Origin: JBBQXK01 sp052387255
GTDB lineage: Bacteria > Pseudomonadota > Alphaproteobacteria > Rhodobacterales > Rhodobacteraceae
Assembly (NCBI GenBank): GCA_052387255.1
Contig: JBQTJI010000024.1
Span: forward strand, 62,001-126,000
Direction: 5' to 3'
Length of the DNA stretch: 64,000 nt
The stretch's first letter is position 1, and each line of letters opens with the position of its first letter. This document shows, piece after piece, positions 16,302-25,723 of this stretch. The notes below the pieces were generated by a model, which ran no database searches, was not told the DNA's origin, and was given only the letters and a program-made list of their open reading frames with translations. Both the position numbers and the translations under genes were made by a program.

Positions 16302-16916
16302 CTAGGCCCGCAGCACGACGGCCAGGCTGGGGATCGTCGCGGGGTCGCCGGGCATCGAGACATAGGGGGCCGTCGTCTCGACCCGCCCGATGCGGCTTGC
16401 GGTCAGCCAGGGGTCGATTTCGGCCTGCCAGAGCGTGGACTTCACGGTCAGCACGATCACCCCGCCCTTGCGCGTGATGCGGAACAGCTCGGGCAGGCCC
16501 GCCGCGCCGACATGGCCGGTGGTGAAGACACCGGTAGAGATCACGCCCGCGAAATGGCCGTCGGGAAACGGAAGCGGCGTGCCAAGGGCCGCCTGCGTCA
16601 GGCCCGCATAGACCCCCTTGCGCGCCGCCACGGCCAGCATGCCCGCCGACAGGTCCAGCGCCTGCACCGGGTGGTAACCGAGGATCGCCAGCCATTCGCC
16701 CACCAACCCCGTGCCGGCCCCCGCGTCCAGCACCGGCCCGGCATCGGCGGCCATGTGGCGCGCCAGCAGCGCCACGCCGATCGACGGGTGGCGATACCCC
16801 GCCGCCCGCATCTCGGCCTCATAGGTCTCGGCCCAGGCGTCGTAGGCGGCGGCAACATCTGCCGGATCGGTCGCGCCATAGACCGCGCCAAGGTGTCCTT
16901 CGTGCTGGCCCGCCAC
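16302..16916 (-). CDS. Class I SAM-dependent methyltransferase
   Basis: A 204-residue methyltransferase with the SAM-binding motif VLDAGAGTGLVGEWLA at about residues 62-77, an acidic motif II at LDLSAGML, and the region LPFPDGHFAGVISTGVFTTGHV. The N-terminal AAYDAWAETYEAEMRAAGY is common in small-molecule methyltransferases of the Williams-Beuren/UbiE-like group. The substrate is unknown. It stands alone on the minus strand, divergent from the phosphotransferase gene with 69 bases between them. Confidence 0.83.
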   Translation of the reverse strand: MAGQHEGHLGAVYGATDPADVAAAYDAWAETYEAEMRAAGYRHPSIGVALLARHMAADAGPVLDAGAGTGLVGEWLAILGYHPVQALDLSAGMLAVAARKGVYAGLTQAALGTPLPFPDGHFAGVISTGVFTTGHVGAAGLPELFRITRKGGVIVLTVKSTLWQAEIDPWLTASRIGRVETTAPYVSMPGDPATIPSLAVVLRA

Positions 16917-16985
16917 CGCTTTCTCCCTTGACCGCCCTCGCCTTGCCCGCGAACGTTAGCCCGCCCGGCCTGCAAGAGGGAAGCT

Positions 16986-17885
16986 GTGACCGACGACCTG
17001 ACCCCGCTTCTGGCAACCATTCCCGCGCTTGCCGGGTTTCGCGGCACGCCGCAGCGCCTCGGCGGCCTGACGAACCGGGTCTACCGGCTGGGGGACCATG
17101 TGCTGCGCCTGCCCGGCGCGGGGACCGAGGCCTATATCGACCGCGCGAACGAGGCCGTGGCGGCCCGGCTGGCGGCAGAGGCCGGGGTGTCGCCTGCGCT
17201 GATCCATGCCGATCCGGCGGCGGGATTGATGGTGACGGCCTACATCGAGGCCGTCACGATGACGCCCGAGGCCTTTCGCAGCCGTCCCGGTGCCCCCGCC
17301 CGCGCCGGCCAGGTGTTCGCCCGGTTGCACGGGTCGGGGGCGGTCTTTCCGTTCCGGTTCGAGTTGTTCGGCATGATCGACAGCTATCTGGCGCTGCTGG
17401 CCCCGCGCGAGGTGGCCCTGCCGCCCGGCTATCACGACGTGGTGGCCGAGGCGGCGGCGGTTCGGTCCGCCCTGGACCGCGCCCCCCTGCCGCTGGCCCC
17501 CTGCCACTGCGATCCGCTGTGTGAGAACTTCCTGGACGACGGCGCGCGGATGTGGGTGGTGGACTGGGAGTATTCCGGGATGAACGATCCGATGTGGGAC
17601 CTGGGCGACCTGTCGGTCGAGGCGGGCATGGACGAAAGCCAGGACGAGGCGATGCTGACCGCCTATTTCGGGCACGAGGCGACCATGGCGGACCGGGGGC
17701 GGATGGTGGCCTACAAGGCGATGTGCGATCTGTTGTGGACGCTGTGGGGGCTGATCCAGCTGTCCGACGGCAACCGGGCGGATGATTTCCGCGCCTATGC
17801 CGACGGCCGGTTCGCCCGCTGCGGGGCGCTGATGGGGCAGGCTGAGTTTTCCCGCCATCTGGCGGCGATCGGAGGGGCGGCATGA
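16986..17885 (+). CDS. Choline-kinase-like phosphotransferase (APH fold)
   Basis: An aminoglycoside-phosphotransferase/choline-kinase fold protein of 299 residues. The ATP-binding lobe has GGLTNRVYRLGDHVLRLP near residue 26. The catalytic loop is HCDPLCEN near residue 172 and the metal-binding segment WVVDWEYSGMNDPMWDLGDL follows at about residue 190. It starts with GTG after GAGGGAA and overlaps the SDR gene by 4 bases (ATGA). It is paralogous to the protein at 35860-36747. Phosphorylation of an amino alcohol is likely, but the substrate is not known. Confidence 0.85.
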   Translation: MTDDLTPLLATIPALAGFRGTPQRLGGLTNRVYRLGDHVLRLPGAGTEAYIDRANEAVAARLAAEAGVSPALIHADPAAGLMVTAYIEAVTMTPEAFRSRPGAPARAGQVFARLHGSGAVFPFRFELFGMIDSYLALLAPREVALPPGYHDVVAEAAAVRSALDRAPLPLAPCHCDPLCENFLDDGARMWVVDWEYSGMNDPMWDLGDLSVEAGMDESQDEAMLTAYFGHEATMADRGRMVAYKAMCDLLWTLWGLIQLSDGNRADDFRAYADGRFARCGALMGQAEFSRHLAAIGGAA

Positions 17886-18622
17886 CCGGGCAGAGCATCA
17901 TCGTGACGGGGGCGGGCAGCGGCATCGGGCGGGCCACGGCGCAGGCATTCCTCGCGGCAGGCTGGCGCGTGGGGCTGGTTGGGCGGCGGACGGACGCGCT
18001 GACCGAAACGGCATCGGGGCAGGCGGCGGCACTGGTCCTGCCCTGCGACGTGACCGAAGAGGGCGCTGTGGAGGGGGCCTTCATGCGGGCGGCGGGCGAA
18101 TGGGGCCGGATCGACGCGCTGTTCAACAATGCGGGCGGCGGGTTGCAGGCGCAACTGATCGACGAGGTCGGGTTCGCGGAATGGCGGCGGATCATGGCGG
18201 TCAATGTGGACGGGATGTTCCTCTGTGCCCGCGCGGCGTTCCGGGCGATGCGGGGGCAGTCGCCGCAGGGGGGAAGGATCATCAACAACGGCTCGATTTC
18301 CGCCCACGCCCCGCGCCCCGGTTCTGTGGCCTATACGGTGTCGAAACATGCCGTCACCGGCCTGACGCGGACGCTGGCGCTGGATGGGCGGCCCTTCGAC
18401 ATCGCCTGCGGGCAGATCGACATCGGCAACGCGGCGACCGACATGACCAGCCGGATGGGCGGCGGCGTGGCGCAGGCGGACGGGTCGGTCCGGCCCGAGC
18501 CGGTGATGGATGTTCAGGACGTGGCGCGGGCGGTCCTCTACATGGCGGGGCTGCCGCTGTCGGCCAACGTGCCGTTCATGACGGTGATGGCGACGAAGAT
18601 GCCGTTCCTGGGGCGGGGCTGA
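17882..18622 (+). CDS. Short-chain dehydrogenase/reductase
   Basis: A classical SDR of 246 residues. The cofactor motif TGAGSGIGRA is at residues 9-18, NNAGGG near residue 82, the catalytic Ser in NNGSISA, and YTVSK near residue 153. Acts on an alcohol or carbonyl with NAD(P). Coupled to the phosphotransferase upstream (ATGA overlap), so the pair probably treats one substrate in sequence. Converges on hyuB with a 123-base gap. Confidence 0.9.
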   Translation: MTGQSIIVTGAGSGIGRATAQAFLAAGWRVGLVGRRTDALTETASGQAAALVLPCDVTEEGAVEGAFMRAAGEWGRIDALFNNAGGGLQAQLIDEVGFAEWRRIMAVNVDGMFLCARAAFRAMRGQSPQGGRIINNGSISAHAPRPGSVAYTVSKHAVTGLTRTLALDGRPFDIACGQIDIGNAATDMTSRMGGGVAQADGSVRPEPVMDVQDVARAVLYMAGLPLSANVPFMTVMATKMPFLGRG

Positions 18623-18745
18623 CCCGCTCGCCACCAGCCGTCCCGGCACCGGCCGGGACCCCGGTGCGTTGCGCGCCGACCATCGAGGCCCCGGCCTGCG
18701 CCGTGGCGACCGATCCTGTGGGATGTCCACATGTGCGACAGGAGG

Positions 18746-20476
18746 TCAGGCCAGGTTTTTCAAGGCCTTGCGGCGTCGCTTTCGTGAGTTGTTAACCTTT
18801 GGCGCGCCGAACAGCCGCGTGGCATCCTCTGCCGTGTACCGCCCCAGCGCCACATCCTCGGCCACCAGCGCGGGATCGCGCGAGCCTGGATCGCCGTAGC
18901 CGCCGCCGCCCGGTGTGCGCACGCGCACCCGGTCGCCGGGGCCGAGGGCGATGTCCTGCGCCTTGGACAGGTGTTCGGGCACCGTCACCTCGCCGCCCCG
19001 GATCACCTCGACCCGGTTCACCGCGCCGTCCTGTCCGCCAAGCGCGCCCTGCGGCCCGGTGCGCCCGTGGTCCATGACGAAACTGGCGCGCGCCTGACCC
19101 CGCAGAAGCTCGATCTCGTAGTCGAGGCCGAAGCCGCCCCGGTGCAGGCCCGCACCACCCGACCCCTCGCGCAGCGCATAGCGGCGGTAGAGCACGGGAT
19201 AGGTCTGCTCCATGATCTCGACCGGCGGGGCCTTGGAGATGCCGATGGTGGAACAGCCGTTCGACAGCCCGTCATGGTCGGCATTGCCGCCATAGCCGCC
19301 ACCCGAAATCTGGTACATCACATAGTCGCGGCCCCGTTCGGGATCGTGCCCGCCCAGCCCGAAGTTTCCGCTGGTGCCCGCCGGGGCCGCCGTCACCCGG
19401 TCGGGAATCGCCTGCACAAGGGCGGCAAAGACCGCCTCGGCAATCCGCTGGCTGACTTCGGCGGCGCAGCCCGACACGGGGCGCGGATAGTGCGCGTCGA
19501 GGAAGGTGCCGGCGATGCCCGAAACCGAAAGCGGCTCGAACGCGCCTGCGGACAAGGGAACCTCTGGGAAGATGTGGCGCATCGCGAGGTAAACGGACGA
19601 CAGGGTCGTCGCGCGGACCGAGTTCATGGGGCCAAGGCAGGGCGGCGACGACCCGGCGAAGTCGAAGGTCAGCCCGTCGCCGTCGCGCGTGACGGCCAGG
19701 GCGATGGTCAGCGGTTCGTTGACCACGCCGTCGCTGTCAACGATGGCTTGTGCGCGGTAGGTGCCGTGCGGAATGGCCCCGATCTCGGCCCGCATCGCCC
19801 GCGCGGCGAGCCGGCGCATTTCGGCAATCGCCTCGGACACCGTGGCGTCGCCGTAGCGGTCCAGAAGGGCCGTCAGCCGTTCGGCCCCCACCAAAAGGGC
19901 CGCCCGCTGCGCCGTCACGTCACCGATGCGCTGGTCGCTGACGCGGATGTTGCTGCGGATGATGGCCCAGATCTCGGGGTCGATCACGCCCTTCTTGAAC
20001 AGCTTGACCGGCGGCAGGCGCAGCCCCTCTTGTTCCGCCTCGCGCGCAGAGGCCGAGAACCCGCCGGGCACAGCGCCGCCCGTGTCGGGCCAGTGGCCGG
20101 TGTTCGACAGCCAGAGGAAAATCTGCCCCTTGCGCCAGAACGGCATGGCAAAGCGCACATCCATCAGATGCGTGCCGCCAAGGTAGGGGTCGTTCACGAT
20201 GTAGATGTCGCCCGGTTCGGGGGGCAGGGTTTCGCCCCGCTCGATCCGCTCGATCAGGTGGCGGGTGCTGAACTGCATGGTGCCGGTGAACACCGGCAGG
20301 CCGCGCAGCCCTTGCGCGATCAGGGACCCGTTCCGCGCCGAATAGAGACCGTCCGAGCGGTCGTCCGCCTCGGCGATCACCGGGCTGAAGGCGGCGCGGG
20401 AAAAGGTCAGGTCCATCTCGTCGCAGGTCTGCTGCAGGCCGGCCTGGATGACGGCCAGGGTGACGGGGTCGATCAT
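18746..20476 (-). CDS. hyuB: Hydantoinase/oxoprolinase-type HyuB subunit
   Basis: The beta subunit of an ATP-dependent cyclic-amide hydrolase or carboxylase family that includes 5-oxoprolinase, N-methylhydantoinase, caprolactamase and acetone/acetophenone carboxylases. 576 residues. Family segments: DMDLTFSRAAFSPVIAEADDRSDGLYS near the start, VNDPYLGGTHLMDV near residue 100, FDFAGSSPP near residue 275, and RTPGGGGYGDPGSRDP near the C-terminus. Coupled to hyuA (ATGA). It closes the long minus-strand array. The ring opened is not known; the context argues for a lactam made from an N-heterocycle. The last residues are unusually basic. Confidence 0.9.
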   Translation of the reverse strand: MIDPVTLAVIQAGLQQTCDEMDLTFSRAAFSPVIAEADDRSDGLYSARNGSLIAQGLRGLPVFTGTMQFSTRHLIERIERGETLPPEPGDIYIVNDPYLGGTHLMDVRFAMPFWRKGQIFLWLSNTGHWPDTGGAVPGGFSASAREAEQEGLRLPPVKLFKKGVIDPEIWAIIRSNIRVSDQRIGDVTAQRAALLVGAERLTALLDRYGDATVSEAIAEMRRLAARAMRAEIGAIPHGTYRAQAIVDSDGVVNEPLTIALAVTRDGDGLTFDFAGSSPPCLGPMNSVRATTLSSVYLAMRHIFPEVPLSAGAFEPLSVSGIAGTFLDAHYPRPVSGCAAEVSQRIAEAVFAALVQAIPDRVTAAPAGTSGNFGLGGHDPERGRDYVMYQISGGGYGGNADHDGLSNGCSTIGISKAPPVEIMEQTYPVLYRRYALREGSGGAGLHRGGFGLDYEIELLRGQARASFVMDHGRTGPQGALGGQDGAVNRVEVIRGGEVTVPEHLSKAQDIALGPGDRVRVRTPGGGGYGDPGSRDPALVAEDVALGRYTAEDATRLFGAPKVNNSRKRRRKALKNLA

Positions 20477-22524
20477 GCGCCCACCTCCACGATCAGGTTG
20501 CCGTCAGCGTCCTGCCCGGCGCGGTCGCCGGGGTGCAAGAGGATCGTCGTGTCCATCTGTTCCAGCACGGCAGGCCCCATGACGACGGCATCCAGCGGCA
20601 GGCGTTCGCGGTCGTAGACCGCCGTCTCGACCCATTCGTCGAACCACACCGGGCGGGTGGCGATCTGGGCATCGACCAGCCATGTCGCCCGGCCCGCCGG
20701 GTCGATCAGGCGCGACAGGTCCACCTCGGGGCGGCGGCCGGTGACGGCGGTGACCAGGTTGACCAGGTTCGCCCGGATCTCGGGCAGGTCGACGTGGAAG
20801 CGGGCGCGGTAGGCGGCCTCAAACCCCTGCTGCAGGTCCGACTGCGTCGGGGTGCCCGTGGCGAGGGGCACGCGCAGGATATGGGTCTGGCCGACGAACT
20901 GCATGTCGGCGGCGTGGGTCACGTCGATGCCGGTCAGGGCGATGCCCGCGGCGGCAATCCGGGCGCGGCCCTCGGCCTGTTGCAGGGCCAGGATGCCGTG
21001 GACCTCGGTCAGGTCCAGGCTGGCGACGGGCCGGTTCAGGGTGCGCACGAAATCCTGCCGCAGGTCGGCGCAGACGCAGCCGAGCGCGTTGGTCAGGCCC
21101 GGGCGGGCGGGGATCAGCACGCGGGGGATGGACAGCTCGCGCGCCAGCGCACTGGCGTGCAGCGGCCCGGCCCCGCCAAAGGCGAACAGCGCGAAATCGC
21201 GCGGATCGGCGCCAAGCGAGACCGACACCATGCGGATCGCCCCCGCCATGTGGGTGTTGGCCAGCCGGATGACCGCCGCCGCCGCCACCTCGGGTGTCAG
21301 GCGCAGGGGGGTGGCGAGAGTGGCGGCGAGGACCTTGCGCACCTCGGGCAGTGCCTGGCCGAAGCGGGTGGGCGACAGGCGGCCCAGAAGGAGGTTCGCG
21401 TCCGAAATGGTGGGCCTGGTGCCGCCCCGGCCATAGGCGATGGGGCCGGGGACCGAACCCGCACTTTCCGGGCCGACGCGCAGCATGCCGCCGCCGTCGA
21501 TCCGTGCGACCGACCCGCCGCCCGCGCCCACGGTGCGCACGTCCACCATGGGGACGTGGATCGGCATGGCATATTCCACCTCGATCTCGTTCGAGACGGG
21601 GGCCTGCAGGTTGCGGATCAGGGCGACGTCGGTCGAGGTGCCGCCCATGTCATAGGTGATGAGGTTGGGCGTGCCCGCGCGGCGGCCGGTGGCGATGGCG
21701 GCGGTGACGCCCGATGCGGGGCCGGACATCACCGTCTTGACCGCCTCGGCCGACACAGCGCTTGCCGTCACCATCCCGCCGTTGCCGTTCATCACCAGAA
21801 GGTCATGGGCATAGCCGCCCTTGGCCAGGCTGCCCGCCAGGGTGGAGATGTAGCGTTCGAGCAGGGGCTGGACGGCGGCATTGACCGCCGCCGTGACGCC
21901 GCGTTCGTATTCGCGGCTTTCGGACAGCAGGCGGTGGCCGAGGGTGACATAGGGCGTGGGCCACAATTCGCGCGCGATCTGGCCGGCGCGGGTTTCGTGG
22001 GCGGGGTTGGCGTAGCTGTGCAGGAAATGGATGACCAGGCTTTCGCAGCCGGCGGACAGAAGGCTCTGGATGGCGGTTTCGAGCGCGGTTTCTTCCAGCG
22101 GCGTCACCACACGGCCCCGCGCGTCCATCCGTTCGGGGATCTCGAGGCGCAGGTTGCGGGGGATGACGGGGGTGAAGCGGCCGGTCATGCCATAGGGATT
22201 GGGCCGGGTGCGGCGGCCAAGCTCCAGCACGTCGCGGAACCCTTCGGTGGTGATCAGGCCGGTGCAGGCCAGCTTGCGCTCCAGCACCGCGTTGGTCGTG
22301 GTGGTGGTGCCGTGCACGATCAGGCCGATGTCGGCCAGCGCCACGCCCGCGGCGTCGAAGGCCGCCAGCACGCCCTGCGCCTGTCCGCCCTGTTTCGGGT
22401 CGAGCGTGGTCGGCACCTTGGCCAGCTTCACGCCCCCCGTCGCGGGGTCGAGGATGACCAGATCGGTGAAGGTTCCGCCGACATCGGCGCCGGCGACTGA
22501 CTTGACCATCTCAGACACCGACAT
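20473..22524 (-). CDS. hyuA: Hydantoinase/oxoprolinase-type HyuA subunit
   Basis: ATP-binding alpha subunit, partner of HyuB, 683 residues. It opens with the ASKHA phosphate loop GADVGGTFTDLVIL, then VHGTTTTTNAVLERK near residue 90, DMGGTSTDVALI near residue 290, and GAGGGSVARIDGGGMLRVGPESAG; the C-terminal third is the usual hydantoinase_A extension. In this family ATP phosphorylates the ring amide so that it can be hydrolysed. The start at 22524 overlaps livF by 14 bases; an internal ATG at 22509 would avoid overlap and is possible. Confidence 0.9.
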   Translation of the reverse strand: MSVSEMVKSVAGADVGGTFTDLVILDPATGGVKLAKVPTTLDPKQGGQAQGVLAAFDAAGVALADIGLIVHGTTTTTNAVLERKLACTGLITTEGFRDVLELGRRTRPNPYGMTGRFTPVIPRNLRLEIPERMDARGRVVTPLEETALETAIQSLLSAGCESLVIHFLHSYANPAHETRAGQIARELWPTPYVTLGHRLLSESREYERGVTAAVNAAVQPLLERYISTLAGSLAKGGYAHDLLVMNGNGGMVTASAVSAEAVKTVMSGPASGVTAAIATGRRAGTPNLITYDMGGTSTDVALIRNLQAPVSNEIEVEYAMPIHVPMVDVRTVGAGGGSVARIDGGGMLRVGPESAGSVPGPIAYGRGGTRPTISDANLLLGRLSPTRFGQALPEVRKVLAATLATPLRLTPEVAAAAVIRLANTHMAGAIRMVSVSLGADPRDFALFAFGGAGPLHASALARELSIPRVLIPARPGLTNALGCVCADLRQDFVRTLNRPVASLDLTEVHGILALQQAEGRARIAAAGIALTGIDVTHAADMQFVGQTHILRVPLATGTPTQSDLQQGFEAAYRARFHVDLPEIRANLVNLVTAVTGRRPEVDLSRLIDPAGRATWLVDAQIATRPVWFDEWVETAVYDRERLPLDAVVMGPAVLEQMDTTILLHPGDRAGQDADGNLIVEVGA

Positions 22525-23206
22525 GGGCGCGGAAGGCGGGGGCGTCGCGGGTCAGGGCGGCGGCGGGGTGACTTTCGGCAAGACGGCCCTGCGCCAGGAA
22601 CAGGATGCGGTCGGCCAGGTCCAGCGCCGCATCGACCCGCTGTTCGACCAGCAGGATGGCGACACGGGCGGTGCGCAGGGTCTGGATCACGTCCTGGATC
22701 AGCGCGATCATCGACGGCTGCAACCCCTCGGTCGGCTCGTCCAGCATCAGGACACGGGGGGACAGGCACAGGGCGCGGCCGATGGCCAGCATCTGCTGCT
22801 CGCCCCCCGACAGGGTGCGCGCGGTCTGGTCCATCCGTTCGGCCAGGCGCGGGAACAGCGACAGCACGCGGTCGAGCGCCGCCTGCCCCTGCCCGCGCGT
22901 CATCAGGCCGACGGTCAGGTTTTCGGCCACCGTCAGGTCGCCGAACAGCCGTCGCCCCTGCGGCACATATCCCAGACCATGGCGCGGCACCTGATGCGGC
23001 GGCAGGTCGTGCAGGGGCGTGCCGTCCAGCGTGATCGTGCCCGCGCTGCGGTCGGTCTGGCCCATGATGGTGCGGAGCAGGGTCGTCTTGCCTGCCCCGT
23101 TACGGCCCATCAGGCAGGCCACCTCGCCTGGCCCGACCTGCAGCGACACGTCCTGCAACACGCCGACCGGCCCGTACCCTGCGCTGATCCCGTCAAGCCG
23201 CAGCAT
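22511..23206 (-). CDS. livF: Branched-chain-amino-acid-type ABC transporter ATPase LivF
   Basis: 231 residues. Walker A GRNGAGKTTLL near residue 36, Q-loop YVPQGRRLFGDLTVAENL (typical of LivF), signature LSGGEQQMLAIGRAL, Walker B VLMLDEPTEGL. Drives the HAAT-family importer encoded upstream. Overlaps livG by 14 bases and hyuA by 14 bases. The family carries amino acids, amides, urea and aromatic acids, so the family alone does not identify the ligand. Confidence 0.92.
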   Translation of the reverse strand: MLRLDGISAGYGPVGVLQDVSLQVGPGEVACLMGRNGAGKTTLLRTIMGQTDRSAGTITLDGTPLHDLPPHQVPRHGLGYVPQGRRLFGDLTVAENLTVGLMTRGQGQAALDRVLSLFPRLAERMDQTARTLSGGEQQMLAIGRALCLSPRVLMLDEPTEGLQPSMIALIQDVIQTLRTARVAILLVEQRVDAALDLADRILFLAQGRLAESHPAAALTRDAPAFRAHVGV

Positions 23207-23924
23207 GGCCCGTCCCCAGATAGGCCGCCTGCACGGCAGGATCGGCCCGGATGTCGACGGGCCGGCCGGTGGCCAGGTGGCGGCCGAAGTTCAGCACGGT
23301 GATGCGGTCGGCCAGATCCATCACCACGTCCATGTTGTGTTCGATCAGCAGCACGGTGGTTGCCGGTGTCAGGGCGCGGATCAGGGTCTTGAATCCTTCG
23401 ATTTCCGAGGCGGCCAGCCCCTGTGTCGGCTCGTCAAGGATCAGGACGCGGGGGGAAAGGGCAAGGCCCATCGCGATCTCCAGCAGCCGCTGGTGGCCAT
23501 AGCTGAGCGTTCCGGCAAGTTGTTGCGCACGGGTTTCCAGCCCCGTGCGGGAAAGCGCCGCCATTGTGGCCGCACCCAGATCGGACGGCCCGGTGCGCTG
23601 CACCGCCAGGGCCGCGTTGTCGAAGACCGACAGGCGCGGATAGATCGAGGTGATCTGGAAGGTATAGGCGATCCCTGCCCGCACGCGCGCATGGGCGGGC
23701 AGGCGGGTGATGTCGCGGCCCGCCAGCGTGACCGTGCCGGACTGCGCCGCCAGACGCCCCGACAACAGGCTGACAAAGGTGGTCTTGCCCGCGCCGTTCG
23801 GGCCGATCAGGGCGTGGATGTCGCCGGTGGCCAGGTCGAAATCGACCTCGTCCACCGCCCGCAGGCCGCCGAAGTGGCGCGTCAGGCCGCGCGCCGACAG
23901 GATCACGGCAGCCATGGCAGCCAC
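23193..23924 (-). CDS. livG: Branched-chain-amino-acid-type ABC transporter ATPase LivG
   Basis: 243 residues. Walker A GPNGAGKTTFVSLLSG near residue 42, the LivG-type Q-loop TFQITSIYPRLSVFDNAALA, signature LSYGHQRLLEIAMGLAL (SYGxQ replaces SGGxQ, normal for LivG), Walker B VLILDEPTQGL, and the switch His in LIEHNMDVVMDLADR. Overlaps the livM stop by 22 bases; an alternative ATG at 23915 would shorten it by three residues. Confidence 0.92.
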   Translation of the reverse strand: MAAMAAVILSARGLTRHFGGLRAVDEVDFDLATGDIHALIGPNGAGKTTFVSLLSGRLAAQSGTVTLAGRDITRLPAHARVRAGIAYTFQITSIYPRLSVFDNAALAVQRTGPSDLGAATMAALSRTGLETRAQQLAGTLSYGHQRLLEIAMGLALSPRVLILDEPTQGLAASEIEGFKTLIRALTPATTVLLIEHNMDVVMDLADRITVLNFGRHLATGRPVDIRADPAVQAAYLGTGHAAA

Positions 23925-24838
23925 CTGTCCCTGACCGCGCCGAGCAGCCCTTTCGGCGCGAAGATGACGATGAGGAGAAGGGCTGCCCCTGTGACGAACA
24001 GCGTGGCCGTGGTGACGAGCGACGACAGGTCGATCACGTAGAACATCACCAGAGCACCCACGAACGGCCCCAGAACCGTGCCGGCACCGCCAACGAGGAC
24101 GTAGAGCAGGGGCAGGATCGAGTATTGCACGCCCGCGAATGTGGCGCCGACATAGCCGAACATCACCGCGAATGCCGCGCCTGCAGCACCCGCATAGGCC
24201 CCCGACAGCGTCAGCGCCACCAGCTTTACCGCGAACGGGTTGTAGCCCAGCATGCGCGACCTTTCCTCATTCTCGCGCATCGCGACCATGCTGCGGCCAA
24301 GGGCGCTGCGGGTCAGGGCCAGGTGGCCGAGCAGGGCCACGGCGAACAGGGCAAGGGAGGCCAGATAGCGCGGGGTGTCGGCGCTCAGGTCTAGCGGGCC
24401 GACGGCGCGGGCGGCGCGGTCGATGACGAAGCCTTCGTCGCCGCCGGTCACGGGGCCGAAGTACAGCAACGTCAGATACCCGGCCTGCGCGAACATCAGC
24501 GTCACGATCATGAAGCTGACGCCCCCGGTGCGCAGGGCCAGCAGGCCGACAGCCCCGGCCAATGCCGCACCCGCCAGCACACCCAGGGCCAACGCGGGGC
24601 CGGCCGGGATGGCCAGCAGGCTGATGCCCAGCCCTGCCGCGTACATGCCGGCGGCGAAGAACAGTGCGTGGCCCAGCGACAGCAGGCCGGTGGTGCCGAA
24701 GGCGATGTTGTACCCCATGGCAAAGACCGCCATCACCATGACGCGCGCCACGTTGGTGTGGTGATAGGCGGGCAGCAGCCAGTTCGCGGCCAGCAGGGCG
24801 GCGATCACCGCCAGATGCAGGGCCAGGGCGCGGGTCAT
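23903..24838 (-). CDS. livM: Branched-chain-amino-acid-type ABC permease LivM
   Basis: Inner-membrane permease of 311 residues with about nine or ten hydrophobic segments. Family text: NIAFGTTGLLSLGHALFFAAGMYAAG near residue 45, SRMLGYNPFAVKLVALTLSGAYAGAAGA near residue 195, and GGAGTVLGPFVGA. The start is the ATG overlapping the livH stop (ATGA); the frame stays open upstream across livH but that part is out-of-frame livH sequence. Pairs with LivH to form the channel. Confidence 0.92.
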   Translation of the reverse strand: MTRALALHLAVIAALLAANWLLPAYHHTNVARVMVMAVFAMGYNIAFGTTGLLSLGHALFFAAGMYAAGLGISLLAIPAGPALALGVLAGAALAGAVGLLALRTGGVSFMIVTLMFAQAGYLTLLYFGPVTGGDEGFVIDRAARAVGPLDLSADTPRYLASLALFAVALLGHLALTRSALGRSMVAMRENEERSRMLGYNPFAVKLVALTLSGAYAGAAGAAFAVMFGYVGATFAGVQYSILPLLYVLVGGAGTVLGPFVGALVMFYVIDLSSLVTTATLFVTGAALLLIVIFAPKGLLGAVRDRWLPWLP

Positions 24839-25716
24839 GGGCTTCGCGCACCGAACAGGCCCTGCGGGCGGAACACCAGCACCAGCGCCACCAGCAGCGT
24901 GGCGAGGATCTTGGCCAGCGTGGGCGAGAAGAACACGCTGACCACCCCGTCCGACAGCCCGATCGCCAGCGCCGCCACCACTGTGCCGCGCAGGGACCCC
25001 AGCCCGCCGATGATGACCACGATGAAGGACAGAAGCAGGGGATCGGCCCCCATCAGGTAGTGCGCCTGCGAAATCGGCACCACCAGCACGGCCGCCACTG
25101 CCGCCAGCCCCGCACCAAGGGCGAAGACGCCTGCATAGACCCGGTCGGTGTCGATGCCGAAGGCGCGGGCCGTGTCGCGGTCCATCTGCGTGGCGCGCAT
25201 GACAAGGCCCGCCCTGGTGCGGGTCATGAAGCGCCAGACACCCAGCAGGACCGCGACGGCGGCGACGATGACGAACAGCTTGTAGCCCGACCAGCCGAAC
25301 CATGGCAGCTGGATCCGCCAGGTGAAGGGGGCCTCGACCGGGCGGGCATCGGGGCCATAGAGCGTGAGGGCGGCCTGTTGCAGGATGTACAGAAGGCCGA
25401 TGGTGGCGACGATGGTCGCCTCGGGGTCGTAGTTCAGGCGCTTCAGGACCAGCCGGTCGGTGGCCAGCGCCACCGCGCCGACGGCAACCGGGGCGACGGC
25501 CAGCGCGACAACGAAGGCGACCCAGGGCGGGCCGGGCACGCCTTGCGTCACGAACCACGCCACCACTGCGCCCAGCATGAAGAATTCGCCATGCGCCACG
25601 TTGACCACGCGCATGACGCCGAACACGAGGCTGAGCCCCACGGCGGTCAGCGCCAGGACCGCCGCCGTGACGCATCCCTCCATCAGTGCCAACAGCAGGA
25701 ACGGGCCGAAGTCCAT
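24835..25716 (-). CDS. livH: Branched-chain-amino-acid-type ABC permease LivH
   Basis: Inner-membrane permease of 293 residues. Typical LivH segments: LTAVGLSLVFGVMRVVNVAHGEFFMLGA near residue 25, ATQMDRDTARAFGIDTDRVYAGVFALGAGLA near residue 175, and FIVVIIGGLGSLRGTVVAALAIG. It follows the orphan gene with an 8-base gap and is coupled to livM. Part of the importer presumed to feed the adjacent ring-degrading enzymes. Confidence 0.92.
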   Translation of the reverse strand: MDFGPFLLLALMEGCVTAAVLALTAVGLSLVFGVMRVVNVAHGEFFMLGAVVAWFVTQGVPGPPWVAFVVALAVAPVAVGAVALATDRLVLKRLNYDPEATIVATIGLLYILQQAALTLYGPDARPVEAPFTWRIQLPWFGWSGYKLFVIVAAVAVLLGVWRFMTRTRAGLVMRATQMDRDTARAFGIDTDRVYAGVFALGAGLAAVAAVLVVPISQAHYLMGADPLLLSFIVVIIGGLGSLRGTVVAALAIGLSDGVVSVFFSPTLAKILATLLVALVLVFRPQGLFGARSP

Positions 25717-25723
25717 GGGTCAA

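Noticed and set aside
24839..25723. Upstream extension of the livM frame (to 25723)
   Set aside because: It runs out of frame through livH. The ATG at 24838 overlapping the livH stop and the LivM family start decide the real boundary.
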